A stretch of 64,000 nucleotides of DNA from Shinisaurus crocodilurus (Eukaryota > Chordata > Lepidosauria > Squamata > Shinisauridae): assembly GCA_021292165.1 (NCBI GenBank), contig JAHFWL010001321.1:638501-702500 (forward strand), given 5' to 3'. A program made the position numbers and the translations under genes. Positions 31,139 through 41,884 of this stretch are shown in pieces. The notes beneath the pieces are model-generated. The model had not been told where the DNA came from. It searched no databases and was given only the letters and a program-made list of their open reading frames with translations. Positions within the stretch are counted from its first letter, which is position 1; each line of letters begins with the position of its first letter.

Positions 31139-31290
31139 GCTCTTCATGGGTTGTTCGTGGTTAATAAGCCATGGCTTGTTAGCTCAGCTGGGTTCAGACA
31201 ACACAATAACCCACGGTTCAACGACAACCCATACTCAACCCTTGAGTGTGGGTTATCGTGTTGTCTGAACCCAGTCACTGGGGCTGTTCA
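31139..31290. mobile_element. Palindromic MITE, family P, 3' half
   Basis: GGGTTCAGACAACACAATAA at 31191 is inverted against GGGTTATCGTGTTGTCTGAAC near 31250-31270, enclosing CAACCCTTGAGTG. It matches the right half of the element at 10322-10668. A further self-complementary run (ACCCACCCACAACCC / GGGTTGTGGGTGGT) is at 31435-31482. Confidence 0.6.
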
Positions 31291-31671
31291 TGTGTCTCAA
31301 CAAGCTGTGGGTTAATTCACCTGTGGGGCTCTGTGATGTGTGCCAGCTGCCAGTTTGCATATGGAAGCTGCAGCGGAGGCACACCACAGCTTGTGGCAGG
31401 CGAACCCAGTGAGGGTGGTTTATTGGCATGGTTAACCACCCACCCACAACCCTAAAGCAGCCCATGGGTTGTGGGTGGTTTGTTAACTATGCCAACAACC
31501 CACCCTCACCAGCTTTGCCTGCCGCTGCTTGCATAGGCAAAATGGAGTCTGGCACAGAGCCTATGCGGGCTAATTGCATATGATTTCCAACTCAGATCTG
31601 CCTCCAGCATTAAGTGAAACACATAGGTTTCTTGTTGTGGCATTTTTATGTTTGCACATCATCTTGGGATC

Positions 31672-33141
31672 ACAGAATCATAGAATCATAGAAAAGTAGA
31701 GTTGGAAGGGGCCTACAAGGCCATCGAGTCCAACCCCCTGCTCAATGCAGGAATCCAGGTCAAAGCATCCCTGACAGATGATTGTCCAGCTGCACCTTGA
31801 ATGCCTCCAGACTGGGAGAGCCCACCACCTCCCTAGGTAGTTGATTCCATTGTCTTATTGCTCCGTCAGGAAATTTTTCCTGATATTTAGGTGGAATCTA
31901 GGTTCCTGTAACTTGAGCCCATTATTCCGTGTCCTGCAAACTGGGATTATCGAGAAGAGATTCTGGCCCTCCTCTGTGTGACATCCCTTCAAGTACAGGA
32001 AGAGTGCGATCATATCTCCCCTCAGTCTCCTCTTCTGAAGGCTAAACATGCCCAGTTCTTTCAGTCTCTCCTCATAGGGCCTTGTTTCCAGTCCCTTTAT
32101 CATCCTTGTTGCCCTCCTCTGAACCCTCTCCAGTTTGTCTACGTCCTTCTTAAAGTGTGGTGCCCAGAACTGGACGCAGTACTCAAGATGAGGCCTAACC
32201 AGTGCCGAGTAAAGGGGAATTATCACTTCCCGCGATTTGAAAGCTATACTTCTATTAATGCAGCCCAAAATAGCATTTGCCTTCTTTGCAGCCACATCAC
32301 ATTGCTGCAGTTTGTGATCAGTTTGTGATCTACCACAATTCCAAGATCCTTCTCACTTGTAGTATTGTTGAGCCAAGTGTCCCCCATTCTGTAACTCTGC
32401 ATTTGGTTTCCTCTCCCTAGGTGCAGCACTTGGCACTTATCCCTATTAAATTTCATTCTGTTGTTTTCGGACCCAGCGCTCCAGCCTATCGAGGTCACTT
32501 TGAATTTTGTTTCTGTCTTCCAGAGTATTAGCTGTTCCACCCAACTTTGTGTCATCTGCAAATTTGATAAGTATTCCCTGTACCTCCTCATCCAAGTCAT
32601 TAATAAAAATGTTGAAGAGCACCGGGCCCAGGACCGAGCCCTGTGGTACCCCGCTCGTTACCTCTCCCCAGTTTGAGAAGGAACCATTGATAAGCACTCT
32701 TTGAGTCCGATTCTGTAGCCAATTGTGGATCCACCTGATAGTTGTTCCATCTAGCCCACTTTTAGCTAGCTTGCTAATCAGGATATCATGAGGCACTTTG
32801 TCGAAAGCTTTGCTGAAATCCAGATATATGATGTCCACAGCATTCCCACAGTCCACAAGGGAGGTTACCCGATCAAAAAATGAGATCAGATTAGTCTGGC
32901 AGGATTTGTTCTTGACAAATCCATGCTGGCTTCTAGTCATCACTGCATTGTTTTCAAGGTGCTTGCAGACTGACTTCTTTATAATCTGCTCCAAAATTTT
33001 CCTAGGGATTGATGTCAGACTGACTGGCCTATAGTTCCCAGGTTCTTCCTTTTTGCCCTTTTTGAAGATGGGAACAACATTTGCCCTCCTCCAGTCATCT
33101 GGCACTTCACCTGTCCTCCATGATTTCTCAAAGATAATAGA
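31672..33141 (-). mobile_element. CR1 family A, 1.47-kb 5'-truncated copy beside a splice acceptor
   Basis: The minus frame begins FEKSW then VPDDWRRANVVPIFKKGKKE and includes DIIYLDFSKAFDKVPHDIL, SGVPQGSVLGPVLFN and FADDTKLGGTANTLE. At least one frameshift separates 33105-32446 from 32295-31855. The 5' truncation point lies about 40-45 nt upstream of the acceptor of the locus B zinc-finger exon. It therefore sits next to, but does not destroy, the polypyrimidine tract. Confidence 0.9.
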
Positions 33142-33185
33142 CAGTTGTTGCCTTAATGTCGGGTTTGCCTGTTTATTTCCAGCAG

Positions 33186-34525
33186 GTGCTGAATGGACTC
33201 ATAGCAATGAGGAGAAACCATATCTGGAATCTCCAGAGCAAGTGGGACCCCAGGGGTTGTCCACAGGAAGAATTTCTTGGTTCCAAGAGAATGGAGGAAT
33301 TTCTTCACATCGGCCTGAAACAGAACAGCAAAGCCTGCCAGAAAACCAAGAGGGTAACTCCATTCTTCCTTTCGGAGACGAGAAGGACTTCAGTGAAACA
33401 GAAAAGGAAAGGTGCTTTAAAAGCAATGGAGAAAATTCAGGTACTGTGGATGAGAAGACCCTCAGTCAGACTATGGGCATTATTTCTCATCAGAGAATCC
33501 ACATAGGAGAGAAGCTGCACAAATGTTTGGTGTGTGCGGAAATTTTCACTTTGAGATCCAGCCTTGTAGCGCATGAAAGGACGCATATGGGAGAGAAGCT
33601 GTATTCCTGTCTGCATTGTGGGGAAAGTTTTGGTGCGAACTTGGACTTGGCTCAGCATCTAAGAGCCCATGCAGGGGAGAAACCTTACAAATGTTCGGAA
33701 TGCGGAAAATGTTTCCGTCACACCTCCTCTTTCACCAGTCACCTGAGAAGTCACGTAGGGGAAAAGCCATTCAAATGCGTGTGGTGTGGGAAAAGTTTCA
33801 GCACCCGGTCAGACCTGATTAGGCATGAGCGATCCCACACAAAGAAACCTTACAAATGCTCAGATTGCGGGAAAAGTTTCTGCCAGAGCTCACAGCTTAT
33901 CACTCACCAGAGCACCCACACAGGAGAGAAGCCTCATCAATGCCTTGAGTGTGGGAAAATGTTCAGTAGGAGTTCACATCTTAATGGACATCAGAGAATT
34001 CATTCCAGTGAGAAACTGTACAAATGCTCGGATTGTGAGAAAACCTTCAGCGGAAGGTCCCATCTCTATAGGCACCAGAGAATCCACACTGGAGAGAAGC
34101 TGTTTAAGTGCTCTGTGTGCGGGAAATGTTTCTGTATGAACTCCGACCTTATTGCGCATGAGAGAATTCACACAGGACACAAACCCTACAAATGTCCAGA
34201 CTGTGGGAAAAGCTTTAGTCAGAAGCAGCACCTGACTAGCCACCAGAGAACCCACACAGGAGAAAAGCCATATGTCTGCTCACACTGTGGGAAAGGCTTC
34301 AGTGTGAGCTCCAACCTCAATACACATGAGCGCACCCATACGGGGGTGAGGCCCTTTCAGTGTTCTGACTGCGGGAAAAGCTTCAGTCAGAAATCGCACC
34401 TCATCGGCCACCAGAGAATTCACACAGGGGAAAGGCCATATTTGTGCGTGGACTGTGGGAAAAGTTTTGGTTCGAGCTCAAATCTTATGGCACACATGAG
34501 AACCCACAGTGGGGAGAAAGCATAG
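33186..34525 (+). CDS. Locus B, 12-finger C2H2 terminal exon
   Basis: The acceptor is TTTATTTCCAGCAG (tandem NAGNAG). Using the second AG, the exon starts GTGCTGAATGG in phase 1 and fits the KRAB-derived exon at 26324-26447. It encodes 445 residues to TAG at 34523-34525. Residues ~1-110 form an acidic Glu/Ser-rich linker with a degenerate finger (MGIISHQRIH). Twelve complete C2H2 fingers follow, from HKCLVCAEIF (33518) to YLCVDCGKSF (ends ~34504). Eleven of the twelve linkers are near TGEKP; one is shortened to TKKP (33839). All Cys and His ligands are present, so this half looks functional as a sequence-specific nuclear DNA-binding protein. The target is unknown. The orthologue is not recognised. 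Confidence 0.9.
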
Positions 34526-34726
34526 GAGAGTTTCCAATAAAGCTGAATATTTTTTGATGATGAACCTGTCGATCTAATCCTTCCCCCATTTATATGTATT
34601 TGCAGAGGTTCGAATTTAGATCCTGTGGATGCTACGGAATTAGGGGATTTTAGGAAAGAAATAAGCAAGATAACAATATTGTATTTGGCATGTTGATACA
34701 TCATTGTTGCTGCTGAATGTTAAGGC

Positions 34727-34732
34727 AATAAA
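34727..34732 (+). terminator. Likely polyadenylation signal of locus B
   Basis: AATAAA 202 nt after the stop codon, followed by a T/G-containing stretch. Another AATAAA at 34536-34541, only 11 nt after the stop, is less likely because the 3' UTR would be almost absent. Confidence 0.5.
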
Positions 34733-34838
34733 GTTTATGACTGAAGGGTGCGATTCTCTCCATCCTTCCATCCTCCTTGGTGCATGTGCTGCGCATTATC
34801 TAGAACAGCAAACTGATGTGCATTCTGTTCCTATAGTC

Positions 34839-35739
34839 CAGAGATGGGGAACCTCCATCCCATGGGCCAAATCCGGCACACAGAAGTTTCCCATTTGGCT
34901 CGCGAGCTGCTTCTGCCGGCCACGCCTCTTCTCTCTCCAGCTCTGTGGAGGAAGCCCTTGGAGAGAAGATCTGGCAATTCCCAAGAAAGACAGCCTTTCT
35001 TCAGCACAGTGCAAAGAAACCAAATTCTTATCTCCAATCAGTGATAACAGCGATTGAAAGGCATTTAAACTTTAAATACTTTGGCTAGACATTTAAACTA
35101 TAAATACCTTTAAATGTTAGAATTGAGTTGTGCTTCACATGCCTGAAAGCTGTTGCACTAGGGTGTACTACTGAGCAGTCCCGGCTCCAAGTTTTGGAGG
35201 GCCCTTGGGCAAGAACCCCTCAATGGCCCCCCTCCCTCAGTGAGTCCACCTTCTCACCACTATTGTGACCTGTTGCAATTGCTTCTCCTCTTCTTTCTCC
35301 TCATGGCTCCCACTTGCTTGAGAGGCAGAGAGCAAGGAGGCCGCGGCATCTCCTGCTCCTCCTCCTCACCACTGCTGTTGTCTGGCCCAGAGCGAGAGGC
35401 AGGTGAACAAGCAGGTTGCCGTGGTGAAGAGAATTAGCAGCTCCAAGGGGCTCTTGTCAGCGGGCTCCTGCTGGGATGTGGGCCCCGGGCAGGTGCACAA
35501 CCGTGCCTACCCCTAATGCCAGCCCTGCTCCTGAGTAGATCTGCATAGCAGTTGTGGCAATTATCCTTGAGTACAGAGTATTGTGCCTTTCAATGCAGCT
35601 TGCTTCTGAGTAGAAGCTGGAATTTCTGGGTGGGGGTGTTGGCCCTGCCCACTTTTGCCCAGCCCTCAAATTTGGCCCCCCGAGAGCTTCTCTAAAATGG
35701 AATTTGGTCCCCAAGGCTGAAAAAGCTTCATCACCCCTG
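34839..35739 (-). mobile_element. hAT MITE family H copy with nested insertion
   Basis: Ends CAGAGATGGGGAACC and TCACCCCTG are inverted. The flanks CTATAGTC (34831-34838) and CTATAGAG (35740-35747) agree at 6 of 8 positions, an aged hAT target duplication. The middle contains a family-G element (35176-35520, minus) and a short family-T palindrome remnant. Confidence 0.6.
35176..35520 (-). repeat. hAT-like repeat family G, copy 2
   Basis: Complementary copy: CTCAGTGAGTCCACCTTCTC at one side and GCACAACCGTGCCTACCCC with ATGCCAGCCCTG at the other. Nested inside a family-H MITE. Confidence 0.55.
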
Positions 35740-35984
35740 CTATAGAGCATGGGTGGGGAACCTCTGCACCATGGTCCAGTTCTGAATTTGGAAGCCTCAG
35801 GACATGAACTGCAAGGGCTGGCTGGAACCTTGAAGAGGAGCTCTCCACATGGCAACACTTTGTTGTAGGTCCCCCCTGTTCTCACCACATTAGCTGTGCA
35901 CGCAGAAGGCGGCTTCCTTGGGAGTGGGGGGTGGGGAGAAATCTCCCCTGCTGGATATTGGAGGATGCATTTCAAAGTAATTAA

Positions 35985-36068
35985 CAGAGCAACCCTACAC
36001 AGTTTTTACTTGGAATAAATCCCATGGGATTTAGTTCTGTGTAAGATTGCATAGGGTTGCAGCCTAAA
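35985..36068. repeat. Short palindromic MITE, family T
   Basis: GAGCAACCCTACACAG...TACTTGGAATAAATCCCATG is inverted against GGGATTTAGTTCTGTGTAAG...CATAGGGTTGCAGC. Confidence 0.55.
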
Positions 36069-36125
36069 TAATTCAACCCCCCACCCCAACCAGGTAACTC
36101 AAGAAAAATTATATAGATTCAGGGT

Positions 36126-36323
36126 AGGCTGGTGACTCCTGTGTCAGTGGGGCTCCTTATCCATTGCATCTTTTTGTTTGAGCTTTATAGGAGCAATCCA
36201 TGGTGCTGAACTCAATGCCCAAAATAGGCTTACCACCATGGATAGCTCTTATAAAGCTGCAAATAAAAAGATGCAATGGATAAGGAGCCCCACTGACACA
36301 GGTGTCACAAGTCTCCACTGGAT
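36126..36323. mobile_element. MITE with long terminal inverted repeats, family Q
   Basis: Arms of about 80 bases are nearly perfect complements: AGGCTGGTGACTCCTGTGTC with CCTTATCCATTGCATCTTTT on the left, and AAGATGCAATGGATAAGG with GACACAGGTGTCACAAGTCT on the right. A diverged relative is at 12712-12896. The near-identity of the arms implies recent origin or gene conversion. Confidence 0.75.
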
Positions 36324-36369
36324 TCTGTGACGTGAAAGCCATCTGTCTCTAAATTTTATGTGTTTGAAT

Positions 36370-36704
36370 TGGGGGTGCAGAGCCTTGTCCAGGAACCAAA
36401 TTTGGCCCTCTGGGTTCCCTAGATGGCTATGCCCCCTCCCTCCTTCCCCCATGACCACCAGCCATTTGGTGGTTTCTTGGCTTTTGTGCAGTTTCCACCC
36501 ACCCCGCCATTCTATAAAAGGTGGGATTGCCTCTCCTAAGGCTGAGTTACTTGCAGTAACAGCTTTCAGGTGAAAATATATGCTGTCACTTTGGCCCCGC
36601 CCCTTTTGATTTTGGCCCCACCCACCACTGGAATGCACTCCGCCCCCTCAAGTGGCTCTGAAACAGAATTCAGCCTTCAGGCTGAAAGAGGTTCAGCACT
36701 CCTG
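36370..36704 (-). mobile_element. hAT MITE family H copy
   Basis: Flanked by GTTTGAAT (36362-36369) and TTTTGAAT (36705-36712), 7 of 8 identical. It ends GGTTCAGCACTCCTG and has the family interior GGTGGTTTCTTGGCTTTTGT. Confidence 0.7.
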
Positions 36705-36712
36705 TTTTGAAT

Positions 36713-37794
36713 ATATCCTTCCTTAAAACAAAACAAAAAAACCAGAGCAGCCAAATATCTTTGTAAATTCCTTTTGTAAACCAACAAAAATTGTATAGTT
36801 CCACCTGGAATACAGACACTTACTAGGACAAAAACTCTCATTTTATTTTCAGATCAGTTCTCCATCCTGTTCTTTTTTGTTTCTTTTCTTTTCCTGAACA
36901 AGATAGCTGTGGGAGGAAAGAATGGGAGGCCAAAGTCATCCTGGAGAGGAAACATCTGCAACCATCTGCTGTATATTAAATAAAGGCACATCTGCTTAAG
37001 AGATCTTTGTCTTCAAAAAGGTCTGGAAATGGGCCCAGGTTAAGGTCTAAGTCTGTCTTTGTTCCTTTGTAATAAGTGCAGTTAAACTTTTCCTTGCTTT
37101 AACCGAGGAGGAGCTACTGCTCAGAGCTAAAACACATCAGAAGCTGCCGTGTCAGCCAGACTATTTTGTCCACCTTGTCCCATATTGTCTACTCCTGGGG
37201 TCTCCAACCAGGGCTGGCTCTGATAGCCAAACCTTGATACTTGCTGAGAAAAATCAACTGTTTCCTTTCCTCAGAAGATGAATCCAAAGGAGAAAAAAGA
37301 AATGCACAAAAGCTAGGAAACCACCAATCAGTGGTCCATGGGGGGGGGGGCAGTCGGGGAGAAGGGGGGGCAGGGAAAGAGGGGGGGCCATCTCCCCCCC
37401 CCCGATGTCTGGATTGGGACCTGTTTCTCCTGTTTAGGACCACATTCTCCCCAGAGTAATCTGTTGGTAGCCAAAGCCAGGGGTGGGCAGGATCAAAGCC
37501 AAAAGTGGATGGGGTCATCCAATTTTCTCTTTATGTCACCATGTTTTCTGTCACTTCCTCTCTCTCTCTCTCTCTCTCTCATTACCCCACCCACCCTCCC
37601 CACCCAGCAGGCTACTGGGAATGGAACAGATCCCTCTTCCCAGGAGTCTGAATCAATCACTTGCAGAGGGCTTTTGAAATGAGGCCGTGGGCTGCAAGTT
37701 GCCAACTCCTCTACCATAAGACCAGTATGTCCAGCATCTAAAATTACCTAACTACACCACTGTAATGAGCCATGGAGTAGTGGGTTCCCTAGAC
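36713..37794. other. Intergenic stretch; low-complexity tracts, no gene
   Basis: G-runs at 37341-37405 and a (TC)n tract at 37560-37580. Degenerate hAT-like termini (CCTGGGGTCTCCAACCAGG near 37193 and TGCAAGTTGCCAACTCC near 37695) hint at one more old MITE. No exon supported. Confidence 0.4.
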
Positions 37795-38132
37795 CAGGAG
37801 TGGGCAAACTTCAGGCTTGTGGAATCTACTTTTTTAATTACAATCCACCAACCAGGGCCTGGTGCCAAAGACATATTCTTAGATGGAAAGAATTCTGAGC
37901 CCAAGAATTAGTTTTGTGTACCTGAACTGAATGGATTTCACAAACCTTCTACACAAAAGTCCACCTGGATACCACAAACATTCTTTGTTTGCACAGCATA
38001 GTTCAGGATTGGGGGGGGGGCATTTTGTTGCTGCTGTTATCAAACTATTGGCAGTCAGAAATCCTTGCTGATTTACTGAAAATCACCCAGAGATCTACCT
38101 GAACATCCTGATCTACCTTTTGCCTACCCCTG
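37795..38132. mobile_element. hAT MITE, distinct interior
   Basis: Termini CAGGAGTGGGCAAACTT and TTTTGCCTACCCCTG are inverted. Flanks CCCTAGAC (37787-37794) and CACTAGAC (38133-38140) match at 7 of 8 positions. The interior differs from family H, so it is a separate hAT family sharing a similar terminus. Confidence 0.65.
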
Positions 38133-38217
38133 CACTAGACAGGCCAATAACAATCTCTGGAGATGGACACTTTCATGAAGTTTTGGTTTGTTTGTTTTAA
38201 GCCACCAATATTTAGAC

Positions 38218-38569
38218 CTGAGATGTGGAACCTCTTTCAACCCAAGGGCCGAAGTCAAAGCTCTCGGAGGCCGCATCCCAGTGCTGGGCCGGGGCAAAGT
38301 GAGCAGGGTTCAGTCAGCAAAAATACCAGCATATTTTTGTGGAAAGCTCTTACTGCCAGTAACTAGGCCTTAGGAGAGGCATTTCAACCTTTTAGAATGG
38401 GGAAGAAACGTTGCAAAACCAGGAAACCACCAAACAATTGGCAGTCGGAGGGGGGGAGGAAGCAACTACCTGGTGATGTGGGGAAGGGGGCGTGACCATC
38501 TGGGGAAGGCTGGATTGGGACCCCAGGTGGGCTGGATTTGGTCCCTGGGGTTGAGGTTCAACACCCCTG
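38218..38569 (+). mobile_element. hAT MITE family H with perfect 8-bp target duplication
   Basis: The element runs from CTGAGATGTGGAACC to GAGGTTCAACACCCCTG. It is flanked on both sides by ATTTAGAC (38210-38217 and 38570-38577), the 8-base duplication diagnostic of hAT transposition. 352 bp, no ORF. Confidence 0.85.
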
Positions 38570-38577
38570 ATTTAGAC

Positions 38578-39764
38578 ATGCAGGTTAGCCACTCCTAATC
38601 ATTGGCCACATTCACATGCCACACCAAGCCATCCTGCAAATAAGCTAGTGCACCCGACAAGATGATCGGGCTCACCTTGGCTTGTTTTTCTCCTCCTTCC
38701 CCCTCGGTCCTCCAGCCGGTATCCCAGTGTCCTTCACAGCAGAACCTCTCGTCACCCCATCCCCACTCCGATCACATCCCCCCCCCCCAGCTTTAAAAAA
38801 AATGCAACTGGGGTCGTATTTTTTTCCAGTCCCTGCAAATTGCTCAACTCTGTTTATCATTTTTAAAATTATTATTTTTGTTGGTTTTTTGCAGGTGTGC
38901 AAGTGCGCACATACAGCTGTCCGATATGTGTATTCTTGCCCTGTCAGTGGCCTTGTAAGTTTCAGCTGTCAAAGGGAGCAGTGAAATGGAGTAGGTAACA
39001 TACATGGAAATTGACAACTGTGTGACTGCATATAGGCTAGATTGCTCACAGTTGCCAGCAGTCAATTGCCTGTCAATTGAAAAGGGGGGAAAGCAGCGAA
39101 AGTAGGTGCTCCAAAAAGGGGTGGTGACAATATCACCCCCTTAGCAATGTAATCCTCTGGCTTTTAAGCGTTGAACTGTCCTCCAACATTTAAGTAAGCT
39201 GAATTTAAGAAGCTGAATTTTGATTGTGTAATACTGTATACAGTTGGACCCATCACCCAGCCTCCTCTTCTCTCTTCTGCAAGCTCATCTGAGGCCATTG
39301 CCATTGCCACTGTCAGAGGGCTGCAAGCCACGAAAGCAGCCAATGAGGACCAGATGCTAATCCAGAGGAAGAACACAAGGAGAAGGAGCCGGCTGCTTGG
39401 CCATACTGATTCTTTCTATACCACCCCATCCCCCACTTTGTGGCTCATTTATGCAAAATAGGCTTTTATTTATGTACTTTTTGGAAAGGCCGCTGAAAAT
39501 TTTAACCCCATTTGTATCCAAATGTCACATTTTGGGGGGGACGAAGGCAGCATTTGGCGGCACATCCTGCCGACATCACCAAAAGGTCTGACGAGACTCC
39601 CAACACCTTGGCTGTTCTGTTGGCCACCGATGGCTGCCATCAGGACATCTGGCTGCCTTTGAGTGGCAACCACAGCTAACATCAGGCAGTGGAGTCATCA
39701 CACTGAACTGAATGCGACTGACCACCAGGTTCTTTATACTGAAATTAGGATAAGGACTGGTGCC
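38578..39764. other. Intergenic stretch without recognised gene
   Basis: Lies between the convergent loci B and C. It contains only short unspliced frames (70-100 codons) with no motifs. A C-run is at 38780-38790. Confidence 0.4.
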
Positions 39765-40360
39765 AGAGACCGGCATGGCTGGGCACCTGCCAAGGCTCAT
39801 GCACCACCAGGAGAGAACCCACTACCAGTCTTTGGAGCACCCTGTCTCTACTGCTCTTCCTCCTTACTGAGAAAACACTGAGACAATGGTGGGCAACCTC
39901 AGGCCTGCAGGAGCCAAATCTGGCTCTCTGAGGTTCCCCCAGTGGTCCTGCCCCCTTTCCCTGGCCTCACCCTCTTTCTCCCCACCCGTCTGGTGGTTTC
40001 CTGGCTTTTGTGCCTTTGGTCCTGCCCCCTTTGCCTTTGGTCCTGCCTGTCACAGGAATGGACCCCCCCCCCAGTTTCTCCAAAATTGTATTCAGCCCTG
40101 GAGCTGAAAGAGGTTCCCCACCCCTGCACCAAGAGGAGCAGCCAGTAAGCGAAGAGCACCAGAGCGACCAGTAAGAGGAGCAAGAACGAGCACCCCTTTC
40201 CCCCCTCTCCCTCTGTGAAGTGGTACGGATTGGGTCCAGAGGAAGAGGCAAGTGAACAAGCAGTGACAAAAATGGCGGTGAGGAGGAGGTGGTTGCACTC
40301 AGGCGTTCCCTTCCAGAGCATGTTGTGTGACAGACCCCCAAACCTGGAAGCGGTGATGGA
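39765..40360 (+). repeat. hAT-like repeat family G, copy 3, interrupted by a family-H MITE
   Basis: GACCGGCATGGCTGGGCACC matches family G. The family-H MITE at 39884-40126 interrupts it. The remaining part includes GAGGAAGAGGCAAGTGAACA and ACAAAAATGGCGGTGAGGAG. Confidence 0.5.
39884..40126 (-). mobile_element. hAT MITE family H, nested copy
   Basis: Termini CAATGGTGGGCAACC and GGTTCCCCACCCCTG. Flanks CACTGAGA and CACCAAGA match at 6 of 8 positions. Shorter than other members (243 bp), with an internal deletion. Confidence 0.6.
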
Positions 40361-41604
40361 CCAGGATCATATCAGATGAGAAGCGCAAGACACCGTCTTT
40401 TTTTAGAAGCTTGCCCCATCATATCGATATTTGCAAATTCAGAAATAATTATTAGGATTTATTTAAATTTCACAAATGGTAAAGCTGGCCAGTTCATTTC
40501 TCATCCAAATCACCTCAAACAAAATAAATCCTTTTATTAACTTGCACCCTGCCCTAGATCACCTCAAATCAGTAGTTTCTCTTCAGTTACAATTGGTTTG
40601 CAATCTCTATCTTCCCCCACCACTTTTCTCTTTCCCTCTTGGAGGGAAATTGCCCCCACCCCATGCAATTAAGCTTGGGGCCAATTGGCCCCAATTAGGC
40701 TTGGAGCCATTGGCTCCAATGGAAGGGTCCCTCCCCTAAATTTAATTGCCATGCGGGGGGGGGGGGGCTTGGAGGTGTTCCACCATGTGGGATGGGTAGG
40801 GTTAACTCTTCCCTCCCCAGCTACAATCCCCCTTGAAAATCGCCCCGTGTACGGCAATTAAGGTAAGAAAGAAATCTTCCATTGGCATCAGTGGATGGTC
40901 AGGGGGATAGATTCAGGGCTATGGCTCCATCAGCACAGGCCTAGCAACACCCCTGACCCTGATGGCAGCTTTTTAAGAGATGTTTTTAAAACTTCTTTAA
41001 AAAATAACCCTTATTGTACTCATGGCCTAACGCAACTACGTCAGATTACCTCAGGATAAGGCCAGCTCTCTGGTTTCGGGGCCTAGCATCAAGCGTTACC
41101 TGGGAATATCTGTTGAAGGGAGAGGGGGCTGTCTCCGCATCAGCCAATCACTCTCCAAACAGAGAGATGACGTTCCCAGTCAAGTCAATGCTAGAAATGG
41201 TGCCAGGGCTCAAACCAACCCAGAGCCAGCCCTTCTGACCCGGAAACCAATACCCCCTTTAGCCCCAGATGCTTATGAATGGCCTTTGGCTCTTCACATT
41301 GTGCATGCCATTTGTAATATATTCTGGGGTTCAGGTCAAGTGATGAAAAATAGGTTCTGAGGCTCAGCCACCATGCAGGATTAAGCCAGGACTGCTAAAC
41401 ATTGGGGGCTTGGCCGCTTCAAAAATAGAGCTGCTAGTAGCAAGAGCAGTCTGCGAGTTCTTTGTAATAATAATCATTTTAAAAAAAATCTTGCTGAAAT
41501 GTCAGGACAAGATGTGAGTTTATTTTACTTAAATAAAGAAGAAAAAGTAAAAGAGTGGTTTTCAGTGGGTTTTTTTTTGCAAAAACGGAACAAACCACCA
41601 AGAA
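40361..41604. other. Downstream flank of locus C; no gene
   Basis: Small adjacent hairpins (GGGGCCAATTGGCCCC, GGAGCCATTGGCTCC) at 40677-40712. On the minus strand an AATAAA at 41524-41519 lies ~360 nt beyond the locus C stop codon and may be its polyadenylation signal. Nothing else supportable. Confidence 0.4.
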
Positions 41605-41778
41605 AGGTTTCAATGAGGCCTTTTATAAATTTCATTTGGTAGTCGTTAAAAATGAGGCCTTTCAGATTTCATTTGGTAGACGTTAAAAATGAGGCTTTTT
41701 AGATTTCATTGACATTAAAAATAAGGCCTTTTAGATTTCAGTTACGTTAAAAATGAGGCCTTTAGACAGTAAAAATGA
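41605..41778. repeat. Tandem repeat in the presumed 3' UTR of locus C
   Basis: Five imperfect units of 22-40 bases, each carrying AATGAGGCCTTT and ending in GTTAAA or ATTAAA (for example TTCATTTGGTAGACGTTAAA). Later units are progressively shortened. The array lies between the locus C stop codon (41885) and the candidate polyadenylation signal at 41519. Confidence 0.8.
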
Positions 41779-41884
41779 ATGCGTTATATTTTCTACCCTA
41801 AGGCAGGGTGGGGGGATGACCCAAATCATGTTGAGAACCCAAACTAAAAATTAAAATTACAGTTCCTCATACCAGAAGGAGCAA

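Noticed and set aside
33053..33182. Zinc-finger ORF of locus B beginning at 33053
   Set aside because: The first ~44 codons are antisense CR1 and intron. The acceptor at 33182/33185 and phase agreement with the KRAB-derived exon place the exon start at 33186.
35240..35437. Short plus-strand ORF after locus B (65 codons)
   Set aside because: Lies wholly within a family-G repeat nested in a hAT MITE.
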